From positions 1 to 64,000 of the forward strand of contig CACKPP010000001.1 of the NCBI GenBank assembly GCA_902602105.1: a stretch of 64,000 bases of DNA, in the 5' to 3' direction. Of the stretch, positions 26,147 through 35,160 are shown one piece after another (the stretch's first letter is position 1; every line of letters begins with the position of its first letter). The translations under genes were made by a program, and so were the position numbers. The notes under the pieces were generated by a model. That model worked only from the letters and a program-made list of their open reading frames with translations. It was not told where the DNA came from and did no database searches. The stretch comes from an uncultured Pelagibacteraceae bacterium (GTDB lineage Bacteria > Pseudomonadota > Alphaproteobacteria > Pelagibacterales > Pelagibacteraceae).

Positions 26147-26729
26147 ATTTTTATTAATATTTATTTTAAGTTTTCTTTTAACAGGATGTGTTGGTGTTTC
26201 CTCCAAAGGAATTTTTGGGACTGGGGTGAGTGTTGCTTTCGACCCGAGATCTGTTGGTACACAAATTGATGACTCTATAATGCAAAAAAGTTTATCAGCA
26301 AAAATTTTAATTGCAGATAAAAGTTATTTTTTATCTGTTAAATCTAAAGTTTTAGATGGTAGAATTTTCTTGACTGGTAAAGTTGATAATCCTGAGGAAA
26401 AACTTCAATTAACAAAATTAGCCTGGGAAACTCAAGGTGTAAGATCTGTTAGAAATGATATTAGAGTGAAAGAAAAATTTGATTTTAAAAAATCTGCTAA
26501 AGATATTTTAATTACTTCTCAACTAAGAACAGCTTTAATTTTGAATAATGATATAAAAGCTACAAATTATCAAATTGATACCTATAAAAAGAAAATCTAT
26601 ATTTATGGCATTGCTATGACATCTAAAGAAAAAGATTATGTTTTGAAAGAAGCAAATGAAATTATAGATGTTGAGGATGTGATTGCTAGCATTTTATTGG
26701 TAGACAATTTAAGAATTCAAAAAAATTAG
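26136..26729 (+). CDS. BON-domain lipoprotein (DolP/OsmY-like)
   Basis: 197 residues: lipoprotein signal with FLLTGC, lipidated Cys18, then two BON domains (about 48-115 and 125-195; phrases VKSKVLDGRIFLTGKVDN and YQIDTYKKKIYIYGIAMTSKE). In E. coli DolP binds anionic lipids at division sites and keeps the outer membrane intact. The gene overlaps rsmI, matching the yraL-yraP neighbourhood; yraN and diaA are absent here. Function by analogy. Confidence 0.8.
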   Translation: MIVRFLLIFILSFLLTGCVGVSSKGIFGTGVSVAFDPRSVGTQIDDSIMQKSLSAKILIADKSYFLSVKSKVLDGRIFLTGKVDNPEEKLQLTKLAWETQGVRSVRNDIRVKEKFDFKKSAKDILITSQLRTALILNNDIKATNYQIDTYKKKIYIYGIAMTSKEKDYVLKEANEIIDVEDVIASILLVDNLRIQKN

Positions 26730-26730
26730 T

Positions 26731-29013
26731 TTATTTTTTGTAATCAATTACATCAGCAGAATATGCAGCAATTGAGGCAAGGTTTATAATTTCGGATGTA
26801 GAAGATCTAAGAGGTGCAATTTCAATTGGTAGACCTAAACCAATTAGTAATGGCCCAATTAATTTAGCTCTACTCATTGATTTTATCATTTTATATGAAA
26901 TAGCAGCACTATGTTGGCTTGGCATTATTAAAACGTTTGAATTTCCTACAATCTCAGAAAATGGATAAAGTTCTTTATAAACTTCTTCAAGCGCAACATC
27001 TGGCTGCATTTCTCCATCAAATCTGAAATCGACATTTCTTTTTTTTAGTAGATCAACAGCATCACTAATTCTTTTAGTTCTATCTGTTACAGGTTCACCA
27101 AAAGTTGAGTGTGATAGGAAAGCAACCTTGGGATCAAAACCAAAAAGCCTAACAACACGTGCAGCAGAAACGGCCATATCAGCTAATTGATTTGCATCAG
27201 GATATTCAATAACCGATGTATCACATATAAAAATTGTCTTTCCTCTATTTACAACCAAATTTAATCCAAACATGATCTCACCAGGTCTTGGATCAACGAC
27301 TTTTATAACTTTTTCTAATGAAGATGAATATCTTCTTGTATTTCCAGTTACCATTGCGTCTGCGTCACCACAAGCTACCATACAGGAAGCCCAGACAACT
27401 CTGTCGTTTCTAACTAATCTATCACAATCCCATTCAAGCATACCTTGTTCTCTTTGTAGTTTTTTGAAAACGTATTGAACATACTTTTCTCTTTTTAAAG
27501 TATCTTTTGAATTTACTATTTCAATATCAAAATTTTCATTGTAACCAATCTTTTTTATTTGCTCTTTAACTTTTTCCTCTTTTCCAATTAAGATAGGTAT
27601 GCCTAATTTTGAATTTTTAAAAGCTATTGCAGCTTTTAACATATTTTCATCTTCACCATCTGCAAAAACAACTTTTTTTGGCTTTCTTTTTATATAAGTA
27701 TTTACACCTTGCATTATCGTTACTGTTGGATCTAATCTTTGTTTGAGTTGTTCTTTATAAAGTTCAAAATTATCTATTTTAATTCTAGCTACACCTGTTT
27801 TTATAGCGGCTTTTGCTACTGCAGCAGGTATTACACTTATCAATCTAGGATCAAATGTAGATGGTATTATATATTCTTTACCATAGTGAGGTCTTTCACC
27901 TCCCATCGCAGCAACAACTTCGTCAGGTACATCTTCTTTTGCTAAGTTTGCAATTGCATTAGCAGCTGCAATTTTCATCTCTTCGTTAATAGTTTTTGAC
28001 CTCACATCTAATGCACCTCTAAATATATATGGAAAACCAATTAAGTTATTTACTTGATTAGGATAATCTGATCTTCCTGTAGCAATAATTGCATCATTTC
28101 TTACTTCTTCAATTTCTTCAGGGGTGATTTCAGGATCTGGATTAGCACAAGCAAATATAATTGGATTTTTTGCCATTTTTTTTACCATATCTTTTGTTAA
28201 AGCTCCCTTAGCAGATAGACCTAAAAATACATCTGCATTATTTATAGCGTCATCTAGTTTACGATGATTAGTTTCGATAGCATGAGCCAATTTCCATTGG
28301 TTTAAATTTTCTCGGCCTTTATAAATAACCCCTTGTCTATCAATCATAGTTATATTTTTTTGAGGAACGCCTGTTTTTTTAAATAAGTTAGTGCAGGCCA
28401 TTGCAGAAGCTCCTGCGCCATTTACAACTATCTTAATCTTATCGATTGATTTTTTACTAATGTCTAGTGCATTTATAAGAGCTGCAGTTGTAATAATAGC
28501 AGTACCATGTTGATCATCATGAAAAACTGGTATGTCTAAAATTTTTTTAAGCTTTTCCTCAATGACAAAACAATCTGGGGCAGCAATATCCTCAAGGTTT
28601 ATTCCCCCAAAGCTTGGAGAGAAGTTTTTAATGCTATTTACAATTTCATCTGGGTCTGCAGAATCTATTTCAAGATCAATAGAGTCGATATCTGCAAATC
28701 TTTTAAATAAAACTGCTTTTCCTTCCATTACTGGTTTTGATGCTAAAGCACCTAAATTACCCATACCTAGAATTGCCGAACCATTACTTATAACAGCTAC
28801 TAGGTTACCTTTACTCGTGTAATCAAAAGCAGCCTCAGGATTATTACTTATAGCTCTAACAGGTGCTGCTACCCCAGGGGAATATGCCAGAGCGAGATCT
28901 CTTTTAGTGGTCATATTTTTTGAAGATGAAATTTCAATCTTTCCAGGTTTGTTGTGGCTATGAAATTCTAGAGCTTCTTTGTCCGTATAATGATCAATTT
29001 TTGTTTTTTTCAT
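26731..29013 (-). CDS. maeB: NADP-dependent malic enzyme (malic enzyme-phosphotransacetylase fusion)
   Basis: Oxidative decarboxylation of malate to pyruvate. The 760 residues comprise an N-terminal malic-enzyme domain (YSPGVAAP near 46, VFHDDQHGTAIITTAA near 160, NAD(P)-binding VVNGAGASAMACTNLF near 196) and a C-terminal phosphotransacetylase-like domain from about 430 (ILIGKEEKVKEQ, GDADAMVTGNTRRYSSSLE, LIMPSQHSAAISYKM). The fused domain is known as an acetyl-CoA-sensing regulatory part rather than an active transacetylase. Monocistronic, divergent from murJ. Confidence 0.96.
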   Translation of the reverse strand: MKKTKIDHYTDKEALEFHSHNKPGKIEISSSKNMTTKRDLALAYSPGVAAPVRAISNNPEAAFDYTSKGNLVAVISNGSAILGMGNLGALASKPVMEGKAVLFKRFADIDSIDLEIDSADPDEIVNSIKNFSPSFGGINLEDIAAPDCFVIEEKLKKILDIPVFHDDQHGTAIITTAALINALDISKKSIDKIKIVVNGAGASAMACTNLFKKTGVPQKNITMIDRQGVIYKGRENLNQWKLAHAIETNHRKLDDAINNADVFLGLSAKGALTKDMVKKMAKNPIIFACANPDPEITPEEIEEVRNDAIIATGRSDYPNQVNNLIGFPYIFRGALDVRSKTINEEMKIAAANAIANLAKEDVPDEVVAAMGGERPHYGKEYIIPSTFDPRLISVIPAAVAKAAIKTGVARIKIDNFELYKEQLKQRLDPTVTIMQGVNTYIKRKPKKVVFADGEDENMLKAAIAFKNSKLGIPILIGKEEKVKEQIKKIGYNENFDIEIVNSKDTLKREKYVQYVFKKLQREQGMLEWDCDRLVRNDRVVWASCMVACGDADAMVTGNTRRYSSSLEKVIKVVDPRPGEIMFGLNLVVNRGKTIFICDTSVIEYPDANQLADMAVSAARVVRLFGFDPKVAFLSHSTFGEPVTDRTKRISDAVDLLKKRNVDFRFDGEMQPDVALEEVYKELYPFSEIVGNSNVLIMPSQHSAAISYKMIKSMSRAKLIGPLLIGLGLPIEIAPLRSSTSEIINLASIAAYSADVIDYKK

Positions 29014-29063
29014 TTATGTTAATTAGGTGTACAAATGGGGTAAAATTAAGACTAATATGATTT

Positions 29064-30593
29064 ATGAATTTAGTTAAGTCAACAGGGACTTTTGGTTTTT
29101 ATACTATAATCAGCAGAATACTTGGATATTTAAGAGATGTTTTAATTGCAATTTTTCTTGGCACTAGCTTTATTGCAGATATATTTTTTGTTGCTTTTAG
29201 AATACCAAACACTTTTAGAAGATTGTTTGCAGAAGGAACTTTTAATGCAGCTTTTATTCCGAGCTACACTTCAGAACTAATCAAAAGTAAATCAAAATCA
29301 GATAAATTTGCTAATGAAATTTTTAATCTACTATTTATAGTTTTATTTATTTTAGTTTTAATAGCAGAAATATTTATGCCTCTGGTTGTTAAATTAATAG
29401 CCCCAGGGTTTGTAGCAAACGATGAAAAAATTAAACTAGCCATAGATTTAACAAGAATAACTTTTCCATTTTTAATGTTTGTGAGTTTATCTTCTTTTTT
29501 TGCAGCAATATTAAATGCTCATAATAAATTTGCTGCAGCATCAGCTGCTCCTATTATTTTAAATTTAATTTTGATTGGAATTCTTTTTTTTGGAAAATAT
29601 TTAGATGATGAACTTATTTATTACCTGTCTTATGGTGTATCCATAGCTGGTTTTTTACAATTAATTTTTTTATTGAAATTTGTAAAAAAATTTTACGAAA
29701 TCAAATTTAATTTTAAATTAAGAATTAATAAAAATGTTAGAAATTTTTTTAAAAAACTTCTACCAAGTATTTTTTCTTCTGGTGTTACTCAAATAAATAT
29801 ACTTGTAGGTACTATTATTGCTTCTTTTCAAGCAAGTGCAGTATCATACTTATATTATGCAGATAGAATTTATCAGATTAACTTAGCAATTGCTGGAATT
29901 GCTATTGGTGTAGTCATTTTACCCCAACTTTCTAAATATGTTTATTTGAAAAAAAAAACAAAAATATTACAAATCCAAAATAAAGCATTAGAATTAAGCA
30001 TGTTTTTAAGTCTGCCAGCTTCAACTGCATTATTTATTGGTTCAGAAGAAATTATTTCAGCACTATTTGGGTATGGTTCATTCAGTGGATTAGCTATATC
30101 AAACTCTGCAAGTGCACTTTATTATTTTGGTTTAGGTCTACCAGCTTTTGCACTTATTAAAGTTTTTTCAACCTTTTTCTTTGCAAACAACGATACAAAA
30201 ACACCTTTTTATATCTCTTTGATTTCAGTAATTCTAAATATTTTAGTTAGTCTTTATTTTTTTAAGAATATTGGGTTTATAATCATTCCAATAGCAACAT
30301 CTATTTCATCGTGGTTTAATGCAATAATATTACTGATTTATTTAATTAATAAAGATTTATTTAAATTTAACCAAAATTTTTGGAAGAGACTTATTAAGAT
30401 AATTTTTGCATCAGTTATGATGGGTGCATTTTTTAAATATTTAATTTTATTTTTTGATGATCAATTAGCTTATGATTATGATTTTAAATCATTTTATTTG
30501 ATTTTGTCTGTTTTACTTGGTTTGGCTTTTTATTTGATAGTATCATTTTTAATCAAAGCTTTTAAATATGAAGATATTAAATTAAAATATTAA
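29064..30593 (+). CDS. murJ: Lipid II flippase MurJ
   Basis: Polytopic inner-membrane protein (509 residues, about 14 helices) of the MOP superfamily that flips undecaprenyl-linked peptidoglycan precursor. N-terminal motif [20 protein letters not shown], the [22 protein letters not shown] loop with functionally important Arg residues, and [11 protein letters not shown] near 285 are characteristic. Complete. trpS begins three bases after its stop, so the pair is cotranscribed, a pairing seen in other alphaproteobacteria. Confidence 0.95.
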   Translation: MNLVKSTGTFGFYTIISRILGYLRDVLIAIFLGTSFIADIFFVAFRIPNTFRRLFAEGTFNAAFIPSYTSELIKSKSKSDKFANEIFNLLFIVLFILVLIAEIFMPLVVKLIAPGFVANDEKIKLAIDLTRITFPFLMFVSLSSFFAAILNAHNKFAAASAAPIILNLILIGILFFGKYLDDELIYYLSYGVSIAGFLQLIFLLKFVKKFYEIKFNFKLRINKNVRNFFKKLLPSIFSSGVTQINILVGTIIASFQASAVSYLYYADRIYQINLAIAGIAIGVVILPQLSKYVYLKKKTKILQIQNKALELSMFLSLPASTALFIGSEEIISALFGYGSFSGLAISNSASALYYFGLGLPAFALIKVFSTFFFANNDTKTPFYISLISVILNILVSLYFFKNIGFIIIPIATSISSWFNAIILLIYLINKDLFKFNQNFWKRLIKIIFASVMMGAFFKYLILFFDDQLAYDYDFKSFYLILSVLLGLAFYLIVSFLIKAFKYEDIKLKY

Positions 30594-30595
30594 TT

Positions 30596-31597
30596 ATGGA
30601 AAAAAAAATTTTTTCTGGAGTTCAACCAACTGGCAATCTTCATCTAGGTAATTATCTTGGTGCAGTAAATAATTTTGTTAAATTAAACAATGATAATAAA
30701 AATAAATGTATTTTTTGTGTAGTAGATCTTCATGCAATAACAGTGAACCAAAGTCCAAGTGAATTAAAAAACAACATTTATGAAACTGTAGCTACATTTA
30801 TAGCAAGCGGGATAGATCCTAAAAAAAGTATAATTTTTAACCAATCAAAAGTGAGTGCTCATTCTGAAGCTGCTTGGATATTAAGTTGTACTGCAAGAAT
30901 GGGTTGGTTAAACAGAATGACACAGTTTAAAGAAAAAGCTGGAAAGGATAAAGAAAAAGCAAGTATTGGACTTTATTCTTATCCAGTATTAATGGCGGCA
31001 GATATATTATTATATGATACAACTCATGTACCTGTTGGGGATGATCAAAAGCAACATTTAGAATTATGTAGAGATATTGCTCAAAAATTTAACAGTGATT
31101 TTGAAGTTGATGATTTTTTTATAACCCCAGAACCTTTAATTCAAAAAAATTTTTCAAGGATAATGAGCTTAAAAGATGGATCAAAAAAAATGAGTAAATC
31201 AGAAATATCTGATTTTAGTAGAATAAATTTAACTGATGAAAAAGATCAGATAATAAATAAAATTAAAAAAGCTAAAACAGATCCTTTACCAATGCCATCA
31301 ACAATTGAAGAATTAGATAAAAGGCCTGAGGCTAAAAATTTAATTGGGATTTATTCAAGCTTGATGGGTATAGATTTAGAAAAAACTATTAAGGAATTTT
31401 CTGGAAGAAATTTTTCAGAATTTAAACAAAATTTATCTCAAGCTGTAGTTGATAAAATTTCTCCCATATCAAGTGAAATAAAAAAATTATTAAAAGAAAA
31501 AAATTATTTAGATAAAATACTCTTAGAAGGCAATGCTCGAGCTAATGATATAGCCTCTAAAAAGATAAAAAAAATTCACGAAATAATGGGTTTTTAA
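30596..31597 (+). CDS. trpS: Tryptophanyl-tRNA synthetase
   Basis: Class I synthetase, 333 residues. HIGH-type motif [12 protein letters not shown] at 11-22, tryptophan pocket region [22 protein letters not shown] near 149, and the KMSKS loop KKMSKSE near 197. Complete and typical. Cotranscribed with murJ. Confidence 0.96.
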   Translation: MEKKIFSGVQPTGNLHLGNYLGAVNNFVKLNNDNKNKCIFCVVDLHAITVNQSPSELKNNIYETVATFIASGIDPKKSIIFNQSKVSAHSEAAWILSCTARMGWLNRMTQFKEKAGKDKEKASIGLYSYPVLMAADILLYDTTHVPVGDDQKQHLELCRDIAQKFNSDFEVDDFFITPEPLIQKNFSRIMSLKDGSKKMSKSEISDFSRINLTDEKDQIINKIKKAKTDPLPMPSTIEELDKRPEAKNLIGIYSSLMGIDLEKTIKEFSGRNFSEFKQNLSQAVVDKISPISSEIKKLLKEKNYLDKILLEGNARANDIASKKIKKIHEIMGF

Positions 31598-31649
31598 AAT
31601 ATTTTCATTAAGAAGTTTAAATTTTGCAATAATTGACTATATATAAATT

Positions 31650-32192
31650 ATGTTCGTTCAAACTGAAGTTACACCAAATCCTAATTCATTAAAGTTTTTA
31701 CCTGGTAAAACAGTTTCAAACTTTGGATCGTTTGAAATATTAAAAAAAGATGAAACTAACAATGAATTATTAAGAAATTTACTTGCAGTCAATGGCATTG
31801 AAAGTATTTTTCTAGGAAAAGATTTTATTTCAATAAATAAATATGATGAGATTTTGTGGGAAGAAATAAAACATATAATTATTTCATTAATTAATGATTA
31901 TTATTCTACTGGCAAAGAATGTGTTATTGAAAAAAATTTAAACGAAAATATCGATAATCTTAAAGATATTGAAAAAAAAATTATCAAAATTTTAGATGAA
32001 AAAATAAGACCTGCGGTTGCCAAAGACGGTGGCGATATAAGATTTAAAGAATTTAAAGATGGAATTGTGAAAGTTCAGTTGCAAGGTAGCTGCTCAGGAT
32101 GTCCTAGCTCAACAATGACATTAAAGCAAGGTGTTCAAAATCTTTTATGTCATTATATTCCAGAAGTTAAACAGGTTGAAGCAATACAATAA
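31650..32192 (+). CDS. NifU-like iron-sulfur cluster carrier (Nfu family)
   Basis: 180 residues with two parts: an N-terminal Nfu_N domain (FVQTEVTPNPNSLKFLPG) and a C-terminal NifU domain carrying the cluster-binding C-x-x-C at 148/151 (QGSCSGCPSSTMTLKQG). Such proteins receive [4Fe-4S] clusters and hand them to target enzymes; several such clients (MiaB, Nth, the GlpC-like protein) are in this window. One base separates it from the downstream Bax-like gene. Confidence 0.93.
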   Translation: MFVQTEVTPNPNSLKFLPGKTVSNFGSFEILKKDETNNELLRNLLAVNGIESIFLGKDFISINKYDEILWEEIKHIIISLINDYYSTGKECVIEKNLNENIDNLKDIEKKIIKILDEKIRPAVAKDGGDIRFKEFKDGIVKVQLQGSCSGCPSSTMTLKQGVQNLLCHYIPEVKQVEAIQ

Positions 32193-33350
32193 ATGAAAAA
32201 AAATTTTATTATTAAAAAGTATAATTCTTTTTTAAATCATATTATATTTTTAAGAATAAAATTATTTTGGATATTATTTCAAAAATTCCAAAAAAAGCAT
32301 TTAAGATTTTTCAAATTCTTTGATGATCGGCAAATTGGCTCACTACCTAGAATAATATTAAGTTGTTCGATTATATTTTCTTTTTTTTATATTATGCCTT
32401 TCATTATTGAGTTTAAAGATAGAAAAATTTTAGAGTCAAAAGATTTTAAAAATAATTCAAAAGCAGTTCTAGTTTACACGCTCAATAATGGGATAGATGG
32501 TGATAATGTTACCTTGGATGAAAAAGATTTATTAAGAGATATATTTACTTTAAATGAATTAGAAACTGATACAGTAAGATTAAATGCTTCGACAATTAAG
32601 CAATTATTTGAAGATACAAATTATAAACTTAAGGAGGTTAGAGAAAACAAGTTGGTTAAGCCAGTAGCTTTGACTTTACTGCCTGAAGAAATAAAAAAAA
32701 TTGAAAGTACACGTGATAGAAAAGAATTTTTTATTCAAATAGTTTTACCTTTGATTCTTAAAGAAAATAATAACATTAGACTAGATAGAAAAAGACTTTT
32801 TAATATTATAAATAAAAATAAAAATACTAAATTAGAAAATAACTGGCTCAATAGAAAGTATAAACAATATGGAGTCTCATCAAAAGATTTATCAATTTTA
32901 AAAATTAGAATGGATGAAGTGCCTGTTTCACTTGCCATTGCTCAAGCTGCAAAAGAAACAGGCTGGGGTACTTCAAGATTTGCTCTAGAGGGCAATGCAC
33001 TATTTGGGCAATGGACATGGTCGGGAGAAGGTTTAAAGCCCAAAGAGTCTGAAAGTGACAAAGGTCATAAGGTTATGAAGTTTAACGTATTACAAGCTTC
33101 AGTTAGGGCATATCAAAGAAATTTAAATACTCACTCATCGTACAAGCGTTTTAGACAAGCAAGAGCAGAGCTTAGAGATTTAGGAAGACCATTGGATAGT
33201 TTAGTTCTCTCAGAGTTTTTAAATGAGTATGCAGAAACGGGACAAAAATATGTTGAAGTATTAAAGAAAATAATTCAGCAAAATAATTTAAAAGATTTTG
33301 ATGATGCTAAATTACTTCCATCAAGTATTAAATTAGAGAGTTTAATTTGA
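32193..33350 (+). CDS. Bax-like exported glucosaminidase-domain protein
   Basis: 385 residues: basic N-terminus, one membrane segment near 50-70 (IILSCSIIFSFFYIMPFIIEF), then a C-terminal glucosaminidase fold (about 240-360) with VPVSLAIAQAAKETGWGTSRFA, GNALFGQWTW and YAETGQKYVEVL. The Glu of AKETGWG matches the catalytic Glu of the Bax/FlgJ-like N-acetylglucosaminidase group. Probably a membrane-anchored murein hydrolase; the real bond cut is not shown. Convergent with the deacetylase gene, nine bases overlapped. Confidence 0.8.
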   Translation: MKKNFIIKKYNSFLNHIIFLRIKLFWILFQKFQKKHLRFFKFFDDRQIGSLPRIILSCSIIFSFFYIMPFIIEFKDRKILESKDFKNNSKAVLVYTLNNGIDGDNVTLDEKDLLRDIFTLNELETDTVRLNASTIKQLFEDTNYKLKEVRENKLVKPVALTLLPEEIKKIESTRDRKEFFIQIVLPLILKENNNIRLDRKRLFNIINKNKNTKLENNWLNRKYKQYGVSSKDLSILKIRMDEVPVSLAIAQAAKETGWGTSRFALEGNALFGQWTWSGEGLKPKESESDKGHKVMKFNVLQASVRAYQRNLNTHSSYKRFRQARAELRDLGRPLDSLVLSEFLNEYAETGQKYVEVLKKIIQQNNLKDFDDAKLLPSSIKLESLI

Positions 33351-34403
33351 TTTAATAATAAATTGAGTTCCAAACCATCGCCACTTATTATTATCATTCA
33401 AAGAACAATTAATTCGACCTCTTCTTGGAACAAAAGGTTCTCTAAATTCAATTGAAAGTTCATTGTCAAAAAACTTAATTTTTGACTCTTCCCAATAACC
33501 ACCCTCGTTAGAGTAGCATTTGATTTTATCTAAATTTTTTTGATTATCAAAAAATTTAACTTTAAACTTTGGAGGATTTTCATTTTTTAATAATTTTTTT
33601 TCTTCAGGTTCTAAAAATTCATACTCAAGTGGAAAGTAGTTGATAATCGATTTAAATCTTTTTATTTTACCATATTTTTCATTAATAGGAAATCTAGGTA
33701 GTTCGAATTTATCTTTATTGACATCTATTACGCCTGAATGTTGGCCAAAAGAAAGTTTGAAGTGTTTTGAAATATAATCTTTCATAAATTTTGAGTGTTC
33801 TCCAAAAGGGTATGAAAATAATTCAGGTATATATCCAATATTTTTGATAAATAATTTGTTTGCTTTATTAATGTCAGAAACAAATTCATCATTTGTTTTA
33901 TCAATTAAATAATCATGGGAATGAGAATGGTGTCCTATTGTAACAAAATCATATTTTCTAATTTCATTTATTTGATCCCAGGTCATATATCCATTTTTTC
34001 CAACTGGCTCAGTAGAAGTGAACAATATAAAAGGAATTTTATTATCTCTCAAATAGGGCCAAGCCTCATTATAGAAAGATTCAAACGCATCATCAATTGT
34101 GAGTAAAATTTTTTTTTGTTTTTTTGGATTATTAAACTCTTTAACTAAATATTTTGGGTTATAAAATTCGAATTTAGATCTTTTAATTATCTCAATGTGT
34201 TCTTTAAAAATATTCATTTGTATATTTGTAGATGGATATTTCGACTCATTAAATCGATGATACATTATTGATAAAATACCTTCATCTTCCGAATAACGTT
34301 TACTATTACTATCTTCTGCATTACTATTTACTGCAAAGCAAAAAATAAAAATGAACAAGTTAATTATTGATGCTGCTGACAAAAGTATTTTTTTAATGAT
34401 CAT
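33342..34403 (-). CDS. Exported polysaccharide deacetylase (NodB domain)
   Basis: 353 residues with a signal peptide ending near FCFAVNSNA, residue 29. The NodB homology domain shows motif 1 LTIDDAFESFY (Asp104-Asp105, the catalytic and metal Asp) and motif 2 GHHSHSHDYL (His159 and His163 as metal ligands). The C-terminal 100 residues form an extra beta domain of unknown role. Zn-dependent deacetylation of a cell-surface or murein glycan is likely. The 5' end overlaps the divergent tsaB by 53 bases; the signal peptide supports the long start. Confidence 0.85.
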   Translation of the reverse strand: MIIKKILLSAASIINLFIFIFCFAVNSNAEDSNSKRYSEDEGILSIMYHRFNESKYPSTNIQMNIFKEHIEIIKRSKFEFYNPKYLVKEFNNPKKQKKILLTIDDAFESFYNEAWPYLRDNKIPFILFTSTEPVGKNGYMTWDQINEIRKYDFVTIGHHSHSHDYLIDKTNDEFVSDINKANKLFIKNIGYIPELFSYPFGEHSKFMKDYISKHFKLSFGQHSGVIDVNKDKFELPRFPINEKYGKIKRFKSIINYFPLEYEFLEPEEKKLLKNENPPKFKVKFFDNQKNLDKIKCYSNEGGYWEESKIKFFDNELSIEFREPFVPRRGRINCSLNDNNKWRWFGTQFIIKSN

Positions 34404-34737
34404 TCTTAATAATAAGATTTATAATACTAGTCATGAAAATAGCAAAATTAATTATGAAAAACTAATTATTTTAATAAATGAATTTTTAAGAATTAAAGGT
34501 TTAAAAGTAAATGATATTTCAAAAATTTATGTAAATAGAGGCCCAGGAAGCTTTGCTGGAATCAGAAATTCTCTATCTATAGTAAAAGCAATGCACTTAG
34601 TACATAAAACTGATTATTATTGTTATAGTTTTGAAGATTTTAAGGGAGAGGAAGATATTAAATATGAAAATATTCCCAATCTATGCGATAAATTTAGTAT
34701 TAAAAAAAATTTGATTAATCCTATTTATATAAGTTAG
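34351..34737 (+). CDS. tsaB: TsaB, half-length (tRNA t6A biosynthesis)
   Basis: ASKHA-fold partner of TsaD in making threonylcarbamoyladenosine-37. The first lobe is plain: MNKLIIDAADKSIFLMII (usual ILAIDTS start) and YVNRGPGSFAGIRNSLSIVKAMH near 62, the family signature. But the protein stops at 128 residues, whereas TsaB is normally 200-230, so the second lobe is missing. The downstream fur gene begins nine bases later, so the truncation is genuine in this sequence. The usual neighbour rimI is also missing. Overlaps the deacetylase start region by 53 bases. Confidence 0.85.
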   Translation: MNKLIIDAADKSIFLMIILNNKIYNTSHENSKINYEKLIILINEFLRIKGLKVNDISKIYVNRGPGSFAGIRNSLSIVKAMHLVHKTDYYCYSFEDFKGEEDIKYENIPNLCDKFSIKKNLINPIYIS

Positions 34738-34746
34738 AATTAAGTT

Positions 34747-35160
34747 ATGTCAGAAACAATTGAACAAAAATGCCAATTAAAAGGTGTAAAGCTCACTGAT
34801 CAAAGAAGAATAATTGCAAAAGTAATGTCAGAGTCCAATGATCATCCTGATGTAGATGAATTATACAATAGAGTTTCAAAAATAGATCCTAAAATAAGTA
34901 TTGCAACTGTTTATAGAACAGTAAAACTTTTTGAAGAGTCTGGAATTTTAACTAAACACGAGTTTAAAGGTGGTAAAGCTAGGTATGAAGAGTTGAACGA
35001 GGGGCACCACGATCATTTAATTGATGTTAAATCTGGAGAAATTATAGAATTTGTTGATGATGAAATTGAAAAGCTCCAACAAAAAGTAGCTGAAAAATAT
35101 GGCTATACTCTCGTTGATCATAAATTAGAACTCTATGGGGTTAAAAAAAAGCCCCAGTAA
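34747..35160 (+). CDS. fur: Ferric uptake regulator Fur
   Basis: 137-residue iron- or manganese-responsive repressor. Winged helix with KLTDQRRIIAKVM and SIATVYRTVKLFEESGILTKHEF; regulatory His cluster EGHHDHLIDVKSGEIIEF near 88, and C-terminal dimer domain LVDHKLELYGV. The usual CxxC zinc pair of E. coli Fur is absent, as in many alphaproteobacterial Fur/Mur. In alphaproteobacteria this protein often acts as Mur (manganese), with Irr handling iron; an irr-like gene is 16 kb away. Its stop is directly followed by the miaB ATG. Confidence 0.92.
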   Translation: MSETIEQKCQLKGVKLTDQRRIIAKVMSESNDHPDVDELYNRVSKIDPKISIATVYRTVKLFEESGILTKHEFKGGKARYEELNEGHHDHLIDVKSGEIIEFVDDEIEKLQQKVAEKYGYTLVDHKLELYGVKKKPQ

